From contig CM074760.1 of assembly GCA_037355855.1 (NCBI GenBank), forward strand, positions 3,712,501 to 3,776,500: a stretch of DNA of 64,000 nucleotides, in the 5' to 3' direction. How positions within the stretch are numbered: position 1 is the first letter of the stretch; each line of letters starts with the position of its first letter. The position numbers and the translations under genes were made by a program. Shown here one piece after another: positions 43,363-55,331 of this stretch. Source of the DNA: Pseudo-nitzschia pungens. Its lineage: Eukaryota > Bacillariophyta > Bacillariophyceae > Bacillariales > Bacillariaceae. The notes below the pieces were generated by a model. That model made no database searches, was not told the origin of the DNA, and saw only the letters and a program-made list of their open reading frames with translations.

Positions 43363-44090
43363 ATGGCTCCGGGATCTAGCTCCAAACAAAGAGATTACGA
43401 CTATCTTTTCAAACTGGTCCTGATTGGTGACAGTGGTGTTGGGAAATCATGCTTGCTGTTGCGGTTTGCGGTGAGTAGAAAACGTCCTTCTGTAGTTGTG
43501 CTGATGCTTCTGAACGGGTTCCTGACTGATGAATCTCGTCGTCTTTTTTCCAACAACGTCAATATCTTTGGTTTCGAAAGGATGATGCTTTTACCGAATC
43601 CTATATTTCCACGATTGGGGTCGACTTCCGATTTCGCACTGTCAAAATCGAGAACAAAACAGTGAAGCTACAAATTTGGGACACAGCTGGACAGGAACGA
43701 TTCCGTACGATTACTTCTGCATATTATCGGGGAGCCGATGGCATTATTATGGTGTTTGATGTCACGAGCTCGGAATCTTTTGACCATGTCAACGATTGGC
43801 TCAAGGAAGTAAACAGATATGCTGCAGAGGGAACGGTCAAGCTGTTGGTTGGAAACAAATCTGATCGAACAGCCGACAAAGTCGTGACAGAAGCGCAGGC
43901 CAAGGAATTTGCAGACGAGCTTGGTATTCCTTTCATAGAGACAAGCGCGAAATCGTCCAAGAACGTAGAAGAGGCGTTCTTGACGATGGCAGGAGAACTT
44001 ATTCGTCAACGTGATGCCAGAGGTGGCAACAACGAAAACACTGGCATCGACTTGAATGGTGACAAGAAAGTGGGCTCAAATTGCTGCTAA
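43363..44090 (+). CDS. RAB1: Rab1/Ypt1-type small GTPase
   Basis: Controls ER-to-Golgi vesicle traffic. Two exons: 43363-43470 and 43581-44090, with a 110-bp GT-AG intron in phase 0 after LLLRFA. The spliced protein is 205 residues, the normal Rab1 length. The P-loop GDSGVGKS is at 22-29, the switch I Thr in STIGVDF, the Rab signature [20 protein letters not shown] follows, then the base-recognition NKSD and ETSAKS. The C-terminal Cys-Cys is the geranylgeranylation site. The STIGVDF effector region with [12 protein letters not shown] is typical of the Rab1/Rab8 group, and the C-terminus favours Rab1. Confidence 0.93.
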
Positions 44091-44555
44091 GCAATTTATG
44101 TGCGAATTGTTCGACACGACACGTGAAATTGTACTTTTCTTCTCTAGATTTACAAGACTTCTTACTGCATTTCCTTTCTCATAATCCGTTTTTTGATGTG
44201 GGATGAGATTCAAATCCGCGGATTCCACATTTCACGAGCAAACCAAAAGAATGCTTCTCCAGAGTTAAGGTCCTATTTTTGTAGGATCTACAGTGCTTGC
44301 CCTGTGATGATTCATTATGGTTTAATGCCATACATTCACCAGGACCGAATGCCACCTTTACAGTGGAAAGCAATAGCAATGTCCACACGGAGGTTAAAAT
44401 AGATGACCGGAATCTGCAATTTGTGCCATCGTCTATTTGAAACACAATCCAGCCGCACAGCTTACGCGAATTTAGATTCTTCACTTTTATTTCTAGTCGC
44501 TAGACCGTTTCATGTGTCACTCTCGGGGGTATTGGATTCAACATGTCTGCATTAC
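44091..44555. other. convergent intergenic region, no gene seen
   Basis: 3' flanks of Rab1 and the membrane protein gene. The short ORFs on both strands do not look like protein. Confidence 0.45.
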
Positions 44556-45970
44556 TTAACAAAGACTTGGAGTGGCCTCGGTCAATAATACTCGGGGGAT
44601 TCCATACAGGAGAAGAAACATAATTGTATTCAGGACATACCACCAGCAAACGAGTCGCACAACATAAGGAATTCTTCTCTCCCCAATTCGAAACATCCTT
44701 AGTTGAACATCCTCCCACTTGAAAGTCCGAAGAAAAGAAAAACGCGACTCATTAATAAATTCAAAAATCTCAAGAATCCATCCACCAACAATTCACTTCA
44801 CTCATGCACATTAAAATGTGGCTTACCAATTCGTGTGATACGTTGATGTTCAAGTACAAATCAGGTTCGTCATCCTCTCCCAGCGCTCGAATGGCAACGG
44901 GTGTCAACAAGCGGGATGTAATAGCATTTGCTGGAACGACAAAGAGCGAAAGGGGGAAAGAAAGCCAATGGAAAGCACCTCCACATACCCACATAATCAA
45001 TGGAATCTTCCCATAATAATATTGATCCAGATCTCTGTGAGAAAAGAGGACGATTTTTCAGGACCATGGAGGCAAACAGTACCATTGTACTCACCGTCCA
45101 CAGGTGATGAGTAGATGTAATTCGCTTAACCCAAGTCAATCCAGGTTTGAACAGGTACTTGCATACTCCGATGGGGAAAGTTCCTCTTTCCCGACACATG
45201 AACATAGCAATATGACAATGAGTGGAATAGGAACGAACATACTCCATGGATGACCAATGGATTCTTATACGCAAACATGTCTGCCAATGGTTTCCAACAC
45301 CTGTCACGATAGCTTCAGTTCCGGTATGGTACTTTCGGTTGGAATAATTGAACTTGACTTACAACGTGAAATACCCTGCCAAGTCAATGTACCTAGTAAG
45401 GGCAAAATACCGACGATAGCGATGTCGACAACGAAAATATTGTGAAACATTAGGGTACTTACCGGTTTGCAAAGAAGAGAAGGAAAATAGAAAACACTAA
45501 AGGTGCAGGGAACTGGCAACAAGGAAGAAAACTACGTGAAACGATTCATCAGAAACTCACCACATAAACTGATCGATCCCTACTGCCATACAAAACGCCT
45601 GTGCGATGATTGGTCGGTTGGTATAAAAACTCAGTGCCGACATAAAAATCGTCACCGAGCACAGAAACGTTATCCCGTAAAATTCCGAATAAAATCGGAA
45701 TGCTTTCTCTTTCCGTCGAAGAGCGAGTCGAACACAAAAGTAGAGAACAAAGTACGTTCCGAAAAATTTTGCCGCATTTTGCCGCCTCGCTGTCGCATCC
45801 GGGGAAAGGCTGCACTCTAGATCATTGGTGTCGGAAATCGCATCGACAAGAACATCATGAACGAAGGTAATGGTAGAGCCCACAATAGCATAATGAAGGA
45901 GAAACGTGACAACCGGGTGCTTCCAGTCCCTGTGTTTCGTAGCAGTTGGGCCTTCTTGTAGTAACCACAT
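44556..45970 (-). CDS. five-exon polytopic membrane protein, family not recognised
   Basis: Exons chosen by phase and splice signals: 45970-45561, 45496-45393, 45300-45102, 45034-44827, 44717-44556, giving 360 residues. Introns are 64, 92, 67 and 109 bp. At least five hydrophobic segments are visible (for example HPVVTFLLHYAIVGSTITF, FVVDIAIVGILPLL, IMWVCGGAFHWLSFPLSLFVV, VVRLVCWWYVLNTIMFLLLYG). A Ser/His/Cys-rich stretch (HWSSMEYVRSYSTHCHIAMF) between membrane segments looks conserved. I cannot name the family. The donor ending exon 3 is uncertain: GTGGAC keeps phase, whereas the better-looking GTGAGT at 45094 would break the downstream frame. The second acceptor is also ambiguous. Transcripts would settle both. 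Confidence 0.55.
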
Positions 45971-46871
45971 TTTCCAACAAAAACAAGTTCTCCGTATCGT
46001 TCGTTGTAGTTGACCACGAATCTCGTGTACTGATGGGAAGATGAAAATAAATTGGATGACAACAACTACGCGTACGTGCCTTTAGTCTAGCGTCAAATAT
46101 TGATTCTGATTGCTTGCAAAGATCTTTGACGAACGATGGATTTGACCTTGTACCTCCCTCAACCCTGGTGCATGCAACCCTGAGACTGTCTCCGCAGAAT
46201 TGTATATTGTGGGGAAGCATTTGCTCTAACCACGGCAATCTTATTCGTTCTCGTTTTCGTTCTCGTTCGAACAGGGAGTAAGATACTCGGAAGACGTACG
46301 AGTACGGTAGGTGTAAACCTCACCAAGAACAACTAAGTTACCGTACCGGTAAATTATTTATCGGAACAACTCTGGCGGTTATGATGATGCCCCTCAGTCG
46401 TGCACAAGAAACCAACACAAAAATCGCGTTCGTCGAACGCATCATAAAACCTTACCGTATTGTACGGAACACTTACCAACATACCCATCTCGTAAGATCT
46501 ACACCCACGGATGAGCTTCATTTAACACCGTTTGGCCCTACCGGTACGAGTAAGGCCTTACCTGGTAACGGTACCGTAGTGCCGTATCGTACCCTAATTC
46601 TAATGGAGGAAAACCAAAACGACAAAAGACGGTCGACGATGACCCGAGATAAAAAGATCGGTTTGGGCTTTCGTCACAGGCGGAGGTAATACTCTCGAAT
46701 AACGTCGTTCCTTCCCCCTTCGAAGAATTGAAAGCGCTTGCTTTTGTTGACCGACCGATCGACAAGTTATGTCGATTTGGAGGTTGTCTAAAGAAAATTC
46801 TGCGGAATAGTAAGGCAAACGACAGATACAAGTAAAGACGGGAGTCAAAGAGACGACTTCGAACCAACATC
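45971..46871. other. divergent intergenic region, no gene seen
   Basis: Shared upstream region of the membrane protein and COG2 genes. It is dense in GTAC / GGTAAGG / CCTTACC motifs (46290-46340 and 46440-46610), including TACCGGTACGAGTAAGGCC. A CGTTCTCGTTTTCGTTCTC run sits near 46235-46265. Confidence 0.45.
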
Positions 46872-49640
46872 ATGAGTGATTCGGCTGCGGACATCGTTCC
46901 AACCGCCATGTCTACTACGGCTCTGGAAAGCAAGTTGAAAGAACTGAAAGCGAAATCCATCAAGCACAGCCAATTATTGACAGCGAAGCTGGCATCTTCG
47001 CAGTCCGGACAAAACCTGTTGCACATTGGAACCAGTTTGCAGACGCTCCCGCCCGATTTGCATTCCCTGTTGACACAGCTGCATCCTGTCTTGTCTTGCG
47101 CCGAAAATTCCGAAAAGGAGTACCTAAAGCGCTTGCAAAAACTCGTGAAATGCGGAAACGAAATACGATTGGAAGAGCGAAGGGTGGGAAATGCGAGAGA
47201 ATGCGCCGGCCTGTACGAGGATTTGCTGGCGGCAGAAAAGAGAGTTCGCGAAGATGCCTCTCGGCGTCGAAACACAGCAGTTGTGTGGTCGGACGAGGAT
47301 TCGTCGTATGGTATGTAGTATGAAACAATCTATTCGGTGGTGATATCGATGCGCAGCCAATGCGGTCGAACGTGTTTCGTCCATTGCTCACAAAACCTTG
47401 TTTTTGGCCCCGTGCAGACAAGTTGGATCACATTTCATTGCTTGAACGATGCGCCCAAACAACATTGTTTCTGGTGCAAGAATTGCAAGCAAGCACCGAT
47501 ACTGTTGCAGCCATGACAGCAAGCAGTGTTGTTTTGGGCAAAGATCCGTCGTCGAATGCCCTTCCTTCCCTGAGAACCTCTCTGGAGGAAGATTCGGAAC
47601 GGGCGCAGTTTCTCATGAAGTTGGCTCCCCGTATACGACGTTTGGAATCCGACACCATTTTGTCGCTCTCGTACTGGACGGAGCAAACGCTGAAGAGATT
47701 GCAAGACCAACAACTTTCCCTGAACGATGATGAGCAATCGGAAGAGAAAGACGAAAACAGAATCTCGACTCCTTCCGAAAATGACTTGCTGTTGATGATC
47801 GGGCATTGCATGCGTGGCCTCGCCCTTCTCGGACGAGGCAGAGAAGTGGAGAACATTTTTGCGCGAGTGGCAATCATGTGAGTCAATCGAGTTTTGTTGT
47901 CGGTTTTGTTTGTGAGATCGAGTGAGCCTTTGTGCATCCAACCCGATGAGATGGCTTGGGATGTCGGTCTGACCACTTGTGTCCTTGTGCCATTCTGCTC
48001 CTCGCAAACTTTTCGTCACTAGGCCACTGATTCGTTCGAAGATCTCTATGGGACGTCTCGACGAAGGAGGTCCGCGAGGTGAATGCGCCGGACTCGGATC
48101 ATTGTTGGAAGACATCATAGTCACCGTGGCAAACACGTTCGGTCGAGTGTTGGAGCTTGCCGAGGTCATGTTCGACTTGGGGACCAACGTGGAGATAGAT
48201 CTGATCACCGACGGCGTTTGGGTTCCCATCGCAACGGCACTCATGGCAGATGCGGGCATCAAGATGGCCATTTTCTCCCCGGGTCTCGCCGGCATCTTGC
48301 AATCGAACTATGTCACCCTGGACAATTTTTTGTCGGAACTGGCCGGGCGCTTGCTCACGGAACAAGCCGGCGGTCCGTCCTCCGGGACGGCAACGACGAA
48401 CGAAGAATCGTTCACCGAATCCCTGTACTTCTCCCCGAGAATCTCCCCGGAAACGATTCGCCGGGCGCAGGAGAGGATTTACGTTCATGCCAAGACGGCA
48501 GAATTTTCCAAGAAATGGAACCTGCCGATTTACTACCAATTGCGGTTTGGTGACTGCTGCGCTCGCTTGAACAAGGCCATCGAATGCACGAGACAGGACG
48601 GATGGACCGCCGAAGTGTTCACGGGAGATACCGCTTCGGCAGACGTGCTCAAGAACGATGTCGGATTCGAGCTCTCGTTCTTCGTCGAGCTCTACGACAC
48701 GTTGTTGGGTCTGTGGAAGCCGGACGTCATTCTCCGGCCTCTCACCAACCGATTTCTCCGAGGAGCCGTCCAATTGATCGGTAGATCGGTCGCCTTCATA
48801 AAGGATGGGATGGAAGGCGAGCTGAAATTCGGAGACGAGGCTCCAAAGGATGCGCAGGGCGGGACCGAATCCACGGAAAGCCAGAGCGCGGCTGTCGGTG
48901 TGGGCGCGCATGCCCCACCGACGTCCGGCCTCACGTACTCGTGGGGTGAGAGCGCCCACGACGTCGGTGCCGTAGCATGGGAGCTGGCCATTCTGGAGAC
49001 GTCCCTGTCCCACGATTACGTGACAACGATTTGCGACGCGCTGGGATCCGGAGATCCGGCGAGCCCCGAACACGGAGAGCTCCGGGGTCTCGTGTCCGAG
49101 GTTCTCCGGGAGGCGTCGGGCTCGATCCACCCGTTGGTCGAGCGCGCGTGGAACGACATCATCGTGAAACTCCTCATCGAGAAATGCTCCGGGGTGCTCG
49201 GTGCCGTGAAAGGGGTGGTGGCGACCTACCGCATGACCAACCGTCCCCCGCCCACGCAAGCGTCTCCCTACGTCAAGACGATACTCCGGCCCCTGAAGGA
49301 GTTTTCCGACGAGCTCTCGCTCCGGATACCCGACTACATCGGAAACGGGTGGAAGATCGCCGTCCTGACCGCCATCACGGATCGGTACAGCGCCGCCGTG
49401 GAAGAGCTCATCACCACCGTCAAGCGAACCGAGGTTGCGCTGCAGAACCGACGAACGCGCCGGGTCGCTTCCGGGGGGGTCAGCGACGGTGACAAGGTGA
49501 AGCTGCAGCTGTTCCTGGACTTTGAAGCGTTCTGTCGGGACATGCGGGAGGTCGGGGTCGATCCGTCCTCCGTGTCGGGAATCTCGAAGCTGAAAGAGTT
49601 GACGAAAGATGGCTCCGGGGTCGCGCAGCAACAGAATTGA
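46872..49640 (+). CDS. COG2: conserved oligomeric Golgi complex subunit 2
   Basis: Subunit of the COG tethering complex that acts in retrograde transport within the Golgi. Three exons: 46872-47310, 47418-47877, 48023-49640, with introns of 107 and 145 bp; phases join as TAT-GAC and AT-G. The product is 838 residues. The N-terminus is coiled-coil-like (ALESKLKELKAKSIKHSQLL). The C-terminal 130 residues match the COG2 C-terminal domain: KTILRPLKEFSDEL, then WKIAVLTAITDRYSAAVEELITTVKRTEVAL, then DGDKVKLQLFLDFEAF. The middle is more diverged. The third exon is markedly GC-rich and shows a 562-codon antisense shadow frame. COG2 is favoured over other COG subunits by the KIxLQLxLD-type motif. Confidence 0.8.
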
Positions 49641-50755
49641 GAGTTCGGCGCGGTGCGTACCGGTGGGCACGCCCGAGATCGCGAATGGGTTTCCCTTCTT
49701 GTCCGATGCGTGCGAGATTGATACCGTACGGTACCGGACGGAATTTCGATATGGCTCAATCGGACGTGGAGAATGACAATGGTTCACGCGACATTACTTA
49801 TAGCAAGCAATAGCTACAGAAATCATCATCTCGAACTAGCTGTTACAGTACGTGGAAACAATCGAAGTCATTCACTTTCTGTTGCACTTAGAGTATGTGG
49901 ATATGAAGCACTTGCTTCCCGTCTTCCGATAGTCAACATTCCTTTTCTCTCTGGACTACGTCTACCATTACCGTCTCTCTGTACGATGTTGTACTGGTAT
50001 TGTAGATTGTAGTGTTCGCTTGCTGATGCCGTAAGGTGTTGATACTCGTAACCTTACCCTAGTCCCCCAATTTCAGGGGGATGATCGATTGATTGATTCA
50101 TTCTTGCGAGTGTCAAGAAGCAAGAAACACTTCGATACCTCGTAATACCGGTAAGGTTAACCTTACGTACCGTACGATACTGTACAGATCATACAGTAAT
50201 GCCAAAGCCTGTCCGTCAACCTTACCTGTACTGTGGACCGCTTCGAGCCGGAAGAAAAAGCCAATCGGCACCAAACGCCAAAACCACACAACGCGCATTT
50301 TTTGTTTGTGGTGACAGACATAATATTACCGATTTCTACGCATTATTTTAGTTTACCCAGTAAACCTTAAGATTACTAGTACGAAGTACAAAATATGCCG
50401 TAACCTTACTCGCATCTCAAGAATGAATCTCCTCTCCCATTCCGCTTTCAGCTTTCAGCTTGGAGCTTTTGATGCTTGGTTTTGAACGGAACCTTACCAG
50501 GTAAGTTACTCGTACAAGTACTCGTACGTCGTACCGTACGTTACAAGGTACCTTACCGTAACTTACGCCAAGTCTTCAATCAAAATCGATCGCATCCAAT
50601 CCTCAGTCCACAATCCACAATCCACAAGCATTAGTATTATTTCGTTTTCGTTTTGGATTTTGAGACCCAGCGAGTAAAGTTTACCGTACCGTACCGTACC
50701 GTATCGTATCGTATCGAACATTTTGTACTCGTGAAACATTGCATCCACCCCAAGC
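49641..50755. other. intergenic, rich in GTAC palindromes
   Basis: 1.1 kb without a gene. It contains the densest set of host intergenic motifs in the window: GGTAAGGTTAACCTTACGT near 50150, CGTACCGTACGTTACAAGGT near 50528, and a (TACCG)n to (TATCG)n pentamer run at 50683-50715 just before NCBP1. Confidence 0.5.
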
Positions 50756-53700
50756 ATGGACGACAGAGGAGGTGGAAGGGGTTACTACCGAGGCGGCGGT
50801 GGCCGTCATCGCCACCATCGCGGACGAGGCCGAGGGAGGGGACGGGGAAGCCGTCACCAACCCTACAACCACAATCGATCCCGACACAGCAACCACTACC
50901 ACGGCGGTGGTGGCGGTGGTGGTCGGAGCAGGGGGCGTCCCGGAAATCGATTCGGTGCCAACTCTTTTTCGCAGCAGGATCCTCAAACGGCGATGCTCCG
51001 CCAGGTCTTCTCGTTTGTGAGCCGCGTGGGAGAGTTCAAGAACGTGCCGGAAATCCAACAGCAACAGCAACAACAACAAGAAGAACAGCAGCAGCAACAA
51101 CAACAACCACCGCAGCAAGGGGAACTCCAACTCCGCCCCGTCGAAGCTACCACGGCGGGCAACATCAACGATCTGGTGAGCGTCTTGTGCTCCGGAGGCA
51201 ACGTGGACATGCTCTTCCGATACCAACCGGTGTCGTCCGTCCCCGCAAAGGCCGAGGAAAAGATTGGAAAACTGGGTCACTTGGTGGTCAGTTGCGCGGC
51301 ATCTCTGCCGCTCCAAACTCCCTGCTATGCGGCTCTCACCCTCGCCGTGAACGAGCACATCCGGGGAAGCCAGTGGGAGGGATTTGCGTCCCGGTGTGTG
51401 GGCTACGCGTCGCACAAATTCGCCGCCGACCTGGATACGATACTCGGAGCGGGAAACAACGTCGCCCGGGCGGCGTGCCGCATGAAACTCTTGCTCCGGT
51501 ACCTGGCCATCCTGGGAAAAATCGGCGTCGTGAGAGGCTTCGACGAGGGGTCGGACCACGGTTCGGATTCCAATCAGCTGACCGTGTTCGGCCTCCTGTC
51601 GATGCTGGTGCAAGCCGCCGGCGTGTCCAAGGAACGCAACCTGCCCGCCACGGTGGGTCAACTGTTGGTGTCGCTGGTGCTGTCGACGCTTCCGTACGTC
51701 ATTGAATACGTTCCGCAGGAAGCCATCGACGAACTGATCATCAAACCGATCGATTCGTTGCTTCAAAGCTATAAATCTACGTTCAGTCCGGGAACAGGCT
51801 GTACGGCCATACTGCTAAAGGGTGAACAAGACGACGGGGAAGAAATGGGCGACGACGACGATGACGAAGAAGAGGACGACGACGAGGACGAGGACAACAG
51901 TGGCCAGGTTTGCGACAGCCTGCAGGACTTGCTGAGAGTTTCCAAAAAGCTGCGAGACCCTTCTCGTTTTGCACTGCCGTTGGATGCTCCCTGGAAAGGA
52001 TTGACCCGTCGCGTAGCACCCGCCGAAGGAACCGGGGAAACAGAGCTGCAAACCGTTCCCGTCACCTTTTCCGAGGAAGCCATCTACTTGTCCGTGACGG
52101 AATGCAACTCGCTGCGATTTCTTCTCGCCGGAGTCGGGGACTTTCGAATTCTTCCGTTCACCCTGGACGGCCTCGTCTTTGGTCGTCTTCCCATTTTTGG
52201 ATCTCCACCGGATCCGGACGACGACGAAGAAGAAGAGGAGGAAGACGGAATGGAGGACGGGGCGGCGGCCAAGAACGAAGAACTGGAGGCCTTCAAAAAC
52301 GACTTTGGCCTCTTGGATCGATTTTTCGTCGCCGACACGCTTCGCGACTGCCTGATAAGCCACGAAACCGTTGTGAATCCCACGGGCTTGCAATTCGGCA
52401 GCCCCAAGAGCGCAGCGGAGGAGCTCTTCGGTGTGTGCCATGTGTTCTCGGGGGACAACCCGTCCCGGGGAATGGCGTATGCCATCGTCGAGACGGTGCT
52501 CGGGCTCGTGGTTCAGTCCCGTGAGCGATCCGCGCTCCGGCACATTAGTCTCTCGCGCATCCTTCTCGAACTGACGAGGCTTCAACCGTCGTTGATTTCC
52601 CCGGCTCTCGCGGTCGCCATGACGAATTTGTTCGAGGACTATCTGCCGGCCCTCGTGCCCGCGGCGAGAGAAAACATCAGTCGATGGTTTGCCTTTCACC
52701 TGACAAATACGGAGTACCAATGGCCATCCGCGTATTGGCAACTCTGGGAACCGTATGCGAAGGCGAAGAAACCAACCAGCCGTGGGTGCTTTGTGCGACG
52801 GATTGTACAGGTGATGGTTGAAAACGTGTCCGATCCTTCGGTCGTTGTGAACGAATGCCTGTCGAACACCAGGTCGCTGGCAGATGAGTGCTTCCCCCGA
52901 ACAACGACCACGGCTTTGGAATATTCGGAGGGCGATACATTGGGACAATTCGAAGAAGAACTCAAGAGGCGGGTGTGGGACGAAAACGAAAACCCGGATG
53001 CATTGCTGGAATATTTGGTGAGCGAGGGAGTAACGAACTCGTTGGCGGCGGTAGAAGGGCGCTGGCTCAAGACCGTTGCGCTAGCGAGAGTCATTGCGTC
53101 GCCCGTGAAAAAGATTCGGAAAAACCTCATGGATCTCGTTGTGAAAAAAGAAGACGACGGAATGGATCAATCAATGGTCGATGATACTCACGACTCCAAG
53201 GACCATTTCATGGATGTGTCGGACGCCATTGACAAATACAGCAGGTGTGTGCTTGGAGTCTTAACCAAAGAAGCCGAACTGTATGGAGACATTACGGAGG
53301 GTGGCGCCTTGGCTCTTCGACAAATAGAAACGTTCGGATATTTCAACTCCCCTCTCCTGCAAGGTTTGATTGGTGGTTTTCTGGAGAAGTCGGTTGTTGA
53401 CAGCACTGTGGTCGCTCGCTGGGCTTTGGGTGACTTGGGAGACTCGACGATGGCTGATGTTGTCCCGAGGTGGTGGGAATTTGCATCCGATGCCCTTCGG
53501 CAATCGGCAAACGCGATCGAGGGGAACAATGGTATGGTTGTCGATGGGAATGCGGCCGAAGCCGAGGCTTTGGCCGCTCGCGAAAAGATGCTAACATACA
53601 CCGTGAAACGCGTTTGCAGCTTGCTGGCAACGAAGAACGAGAAGCGCCTCGATCCGATGCAAGTCGACCTTCTCGAAGGCATGAAATCCATTGCTTTCGA

Positions 53701-53818
53701 AGCAAAATCGCTCGGCACTCCGGATTCAAGCATCTCTGCCCTTGCCGATTTGTGTTCTGGTTGCGGGGGTTCGATGGCGGTGGAACTGCTGAAAAGCAGT
53801 TTGATGCAATTGTACTAG
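50756..53818 (+). CDS. NCBP1: nuclear cap-binding protein large subunit (CBP80/NCBP1)
   Basis: Large subunit of the nuclear cap-binding complex, which binds m7G caps with CBP20 and links transcription to splicing and export. A single exon of 1,020 residues. The N-terminus is an RGG/Gly-His-rich tail, followed by a Gln-rich tract near 105-125; both are additions to the usual protein. The helical MIF4G-like core follows. The family hallmark is LARENISRWFAFHL-type sequence (here AARENISRWFAFHLTN) with TEYQWPSAYWQLWEPY near residues 635-665. Two acidic inserts (near 360-380 and 490-505) interrupt the core. The length is slightly above the human protein (790) because of these tails and inserts. 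Confidence 0.85.
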   Translation: MDDRGGGRGYYRGGGGRHRHHRGRGRGRGRGSRHQPYNHNRSRHSNHYHGGGGGGGRSRGRPGNRFGANSFSQQDPQTAMLRQVFSFVSRVGEFKNVPEIQQQQQQQQEEQQQQQQQPPQQGELQLRPVEATTAGNINDLVSVLCSGGNVDMLFRYQPVSSVPAKAEEKIGKLGHLVVSCAASLPLQTPCYAALTLAVNEHIRGSQWEGFASRCVGYASHKFAADLDTILGAGNNVARAACRMKLLLRYLAILGKIGVVRGFDEGSDHGSDSNQLTVFGLLSMLVQAAGVSKERNLPATVGQLLVSLVLSTLPYVIEYVPQEAIDELIIKPIDSLLQSYKSTFSPGTGCTAILLKGEQDDGEEMGDDDDDEEEDDDEDEDNSGQVCDSLQDLLRVSKKLRDPSRFALPLDAPWKGLTRRVAPAEGTGETELQTVPVTFSEEAIYLSVTECNSLRFLLAGVGDFRILPFTLDGLVFGRLPIFGSPPDPDDDEEEEEEDGMEDGAAAKNEELEAFKNDFGLLDRFFVADTLRDCLISHETVVNPTGLQFGSPKSAAEELFGVCHVFSGDNPSRGMAYAIVETVLGLVVQSRERSALRHISLSRILLELTRLQPSLISPALAVAMTNLFEDYLPALVPAARENISRWFAFHLTNTEYQWPSAYWQLWEPYAKAKKPTSRGCFVRRIVQVMVENVSDPSVVVNECLSNTRSLADECFPRTTTTALEYSEGDTLGQFEEELKRRVWDENENPDALLEYLVSEGVTNSLAAVEGRWLKTVALARVIASPVKKIRKNLMDLVVKKEDDGMDQSMVDDTHDSKDHFMDVSDAIDKYSRCVLGVLTKEAELYGDITEGGALALRQIETFGYFNSPLLQGLIGGFLEKSVVDSTVVARWALGDLGDSTMADVVPRWWEFASDALRQSANAIEGNNGMVVDGNAAEAEALAAREKMLTYTVKRVCSLLATKNEKRLDPMQVDLLEGMKSIAFEAKSLGTPDSSISALADLCSGCGGSMAVELLKSSLMQLY

Positions 53819-55331
53819 TCTGAGAAGCAACAACAATTTGTGCTAGTACTAATACTAATACTACGTATACTATTATGATATGAACGATGATAATACAACA
53901 TTCTCTTCGTCAGTCATTAGTCTCCAACTATTGATTGTAGAATTGTGGTATTTATATCGAAGACAGGAAAAAACGTTCCATTGCAATATCCTCATCTACT
54001 CGTTTCTTCATCATTCTGATTGATTGAAATGATATGCGGATGCTTGAGCACCCTGTTATTGTTTCCACGATTGTTCAATCCAAAAAGATTAGAAGCAAGT
54101 AGCCATGGCCAAAAAGAGTTGGCAAACTCGTGCATTCTTACTGTCCACCCAAATGACATCCCAACCTTTTCTGCTCGGGAATCCTTGTGTTGTATCGACT
54201 TCTGAAATAATGATCAAAAACTGCCACAGTTCTGCTGTTTAATACAATATCCTGGCAGCGTCACCACTGCAAGGTGCAATATTCCGTAATCCTAGTAGTA
54301 AGAATGACTCAACATTTTGAGTTCATCATCACTCATCGATAGTGTCTCGGCTTTGACAGAGTTCAATTTTATTTTATTCACCAACATCTTGGAATGTGTT
54401 TTGGAAGACTGGAGAGACATACTACTACTACTAGTATAAACTTCATACGATAAATGTTGAGAACCCATGTGGTAGCTGCTGTTGCTCGGTACAACAGCAT
54501 TGCTTCTTTGTGAGGAGATTGAAAATGAATTGATTGTCCTTCCTGCCACAGAAAAACTTGAATGACAAGTGACATTATTTCTTTTTTCTTCCTCCTGCTC
54601 TTTGGATTCACAATTTTCACCTCCTTACTATTGTCACACAAGTAAGATCTTACTCTCTACACGAGAACACAAAGGGATTGCCTCGTGGATTACAGCACTT
54701 TCGCAGAATGGAAGACAGAAATGATGAAGAATGCAGATCATAGATCATAGTAGAGTGTTAGAGCACACTTGACGCCTGTTCAAGGGAAGTTGCTGGACAA
54801 AAAAATGTCTGGCCTTCGACCATCATTTTCATTACTCCGTATTTCCTATTGCCTCGTATCCTTTCAGATTTTTCTCACAGTCTCCGGTCGATTGTAGATT
54901 TCATGGCCGATGGGTCGAAACTCAAAAGACCCACCAATAACAGATACCCGCCGCTTTGTTTGCAGTCAGATACGGTCGTACTGGTACCGGTACGTAACTT
55001 ACGGTACAGTTGGACTGATAGGAACTTTGTTGTAAGGAATTCTCTTCTCTTTTTGCTTCGCAATATCATTTCAAGTTTTGAGGGATCCTTAACAAACCTA
55101 GGGTGGTCTTATTCGGCAACTATCTTCGACCCTGTGGGTAGCTGATACGACCACTGAATTCACATTGATAGAACTTGAGAATGAGATGCTAGGCTGTTGA
55201 CTTCGACAATCGACTATCATCCAAGGTCATCGGATCTCAGACGTCAGACGCATAAGCTTTCAAATCAACGTAAGTTGCACTTTCATTTCACTTGACAATT
55301 TTCTGCTCTAAACAACCTCCCGGCGAAGTCC
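53819..55331. other. intergenic, no gene supported
   Basis: 1.5 kb of AT-rich DNA between NCBP1 and the methyltransferase gene. It has ACTACTACTAGTA-type runs near 53845-53870 and 54420-54435 and a GGTACCGGTACGTAACTTACGG motif near 54981. The short frames on both strands lack conserved features or typical codon use. Confidence 0.5.

Noticed and set aside
48099..49787. 562-codon antisense frame over COG2 exon 3
   Set aside because: It mirrors a GC-rich coding exon with strong third-position bias. Its translation has no domain, and the plus strand encodes the COG2 C-terminal domain.
53819..55331. small genes in the NCBP1-methyltransferase gap
   Set aside because: The frames of 60-98 codons have no conserved features, poor codon use and no plausible splice partners.
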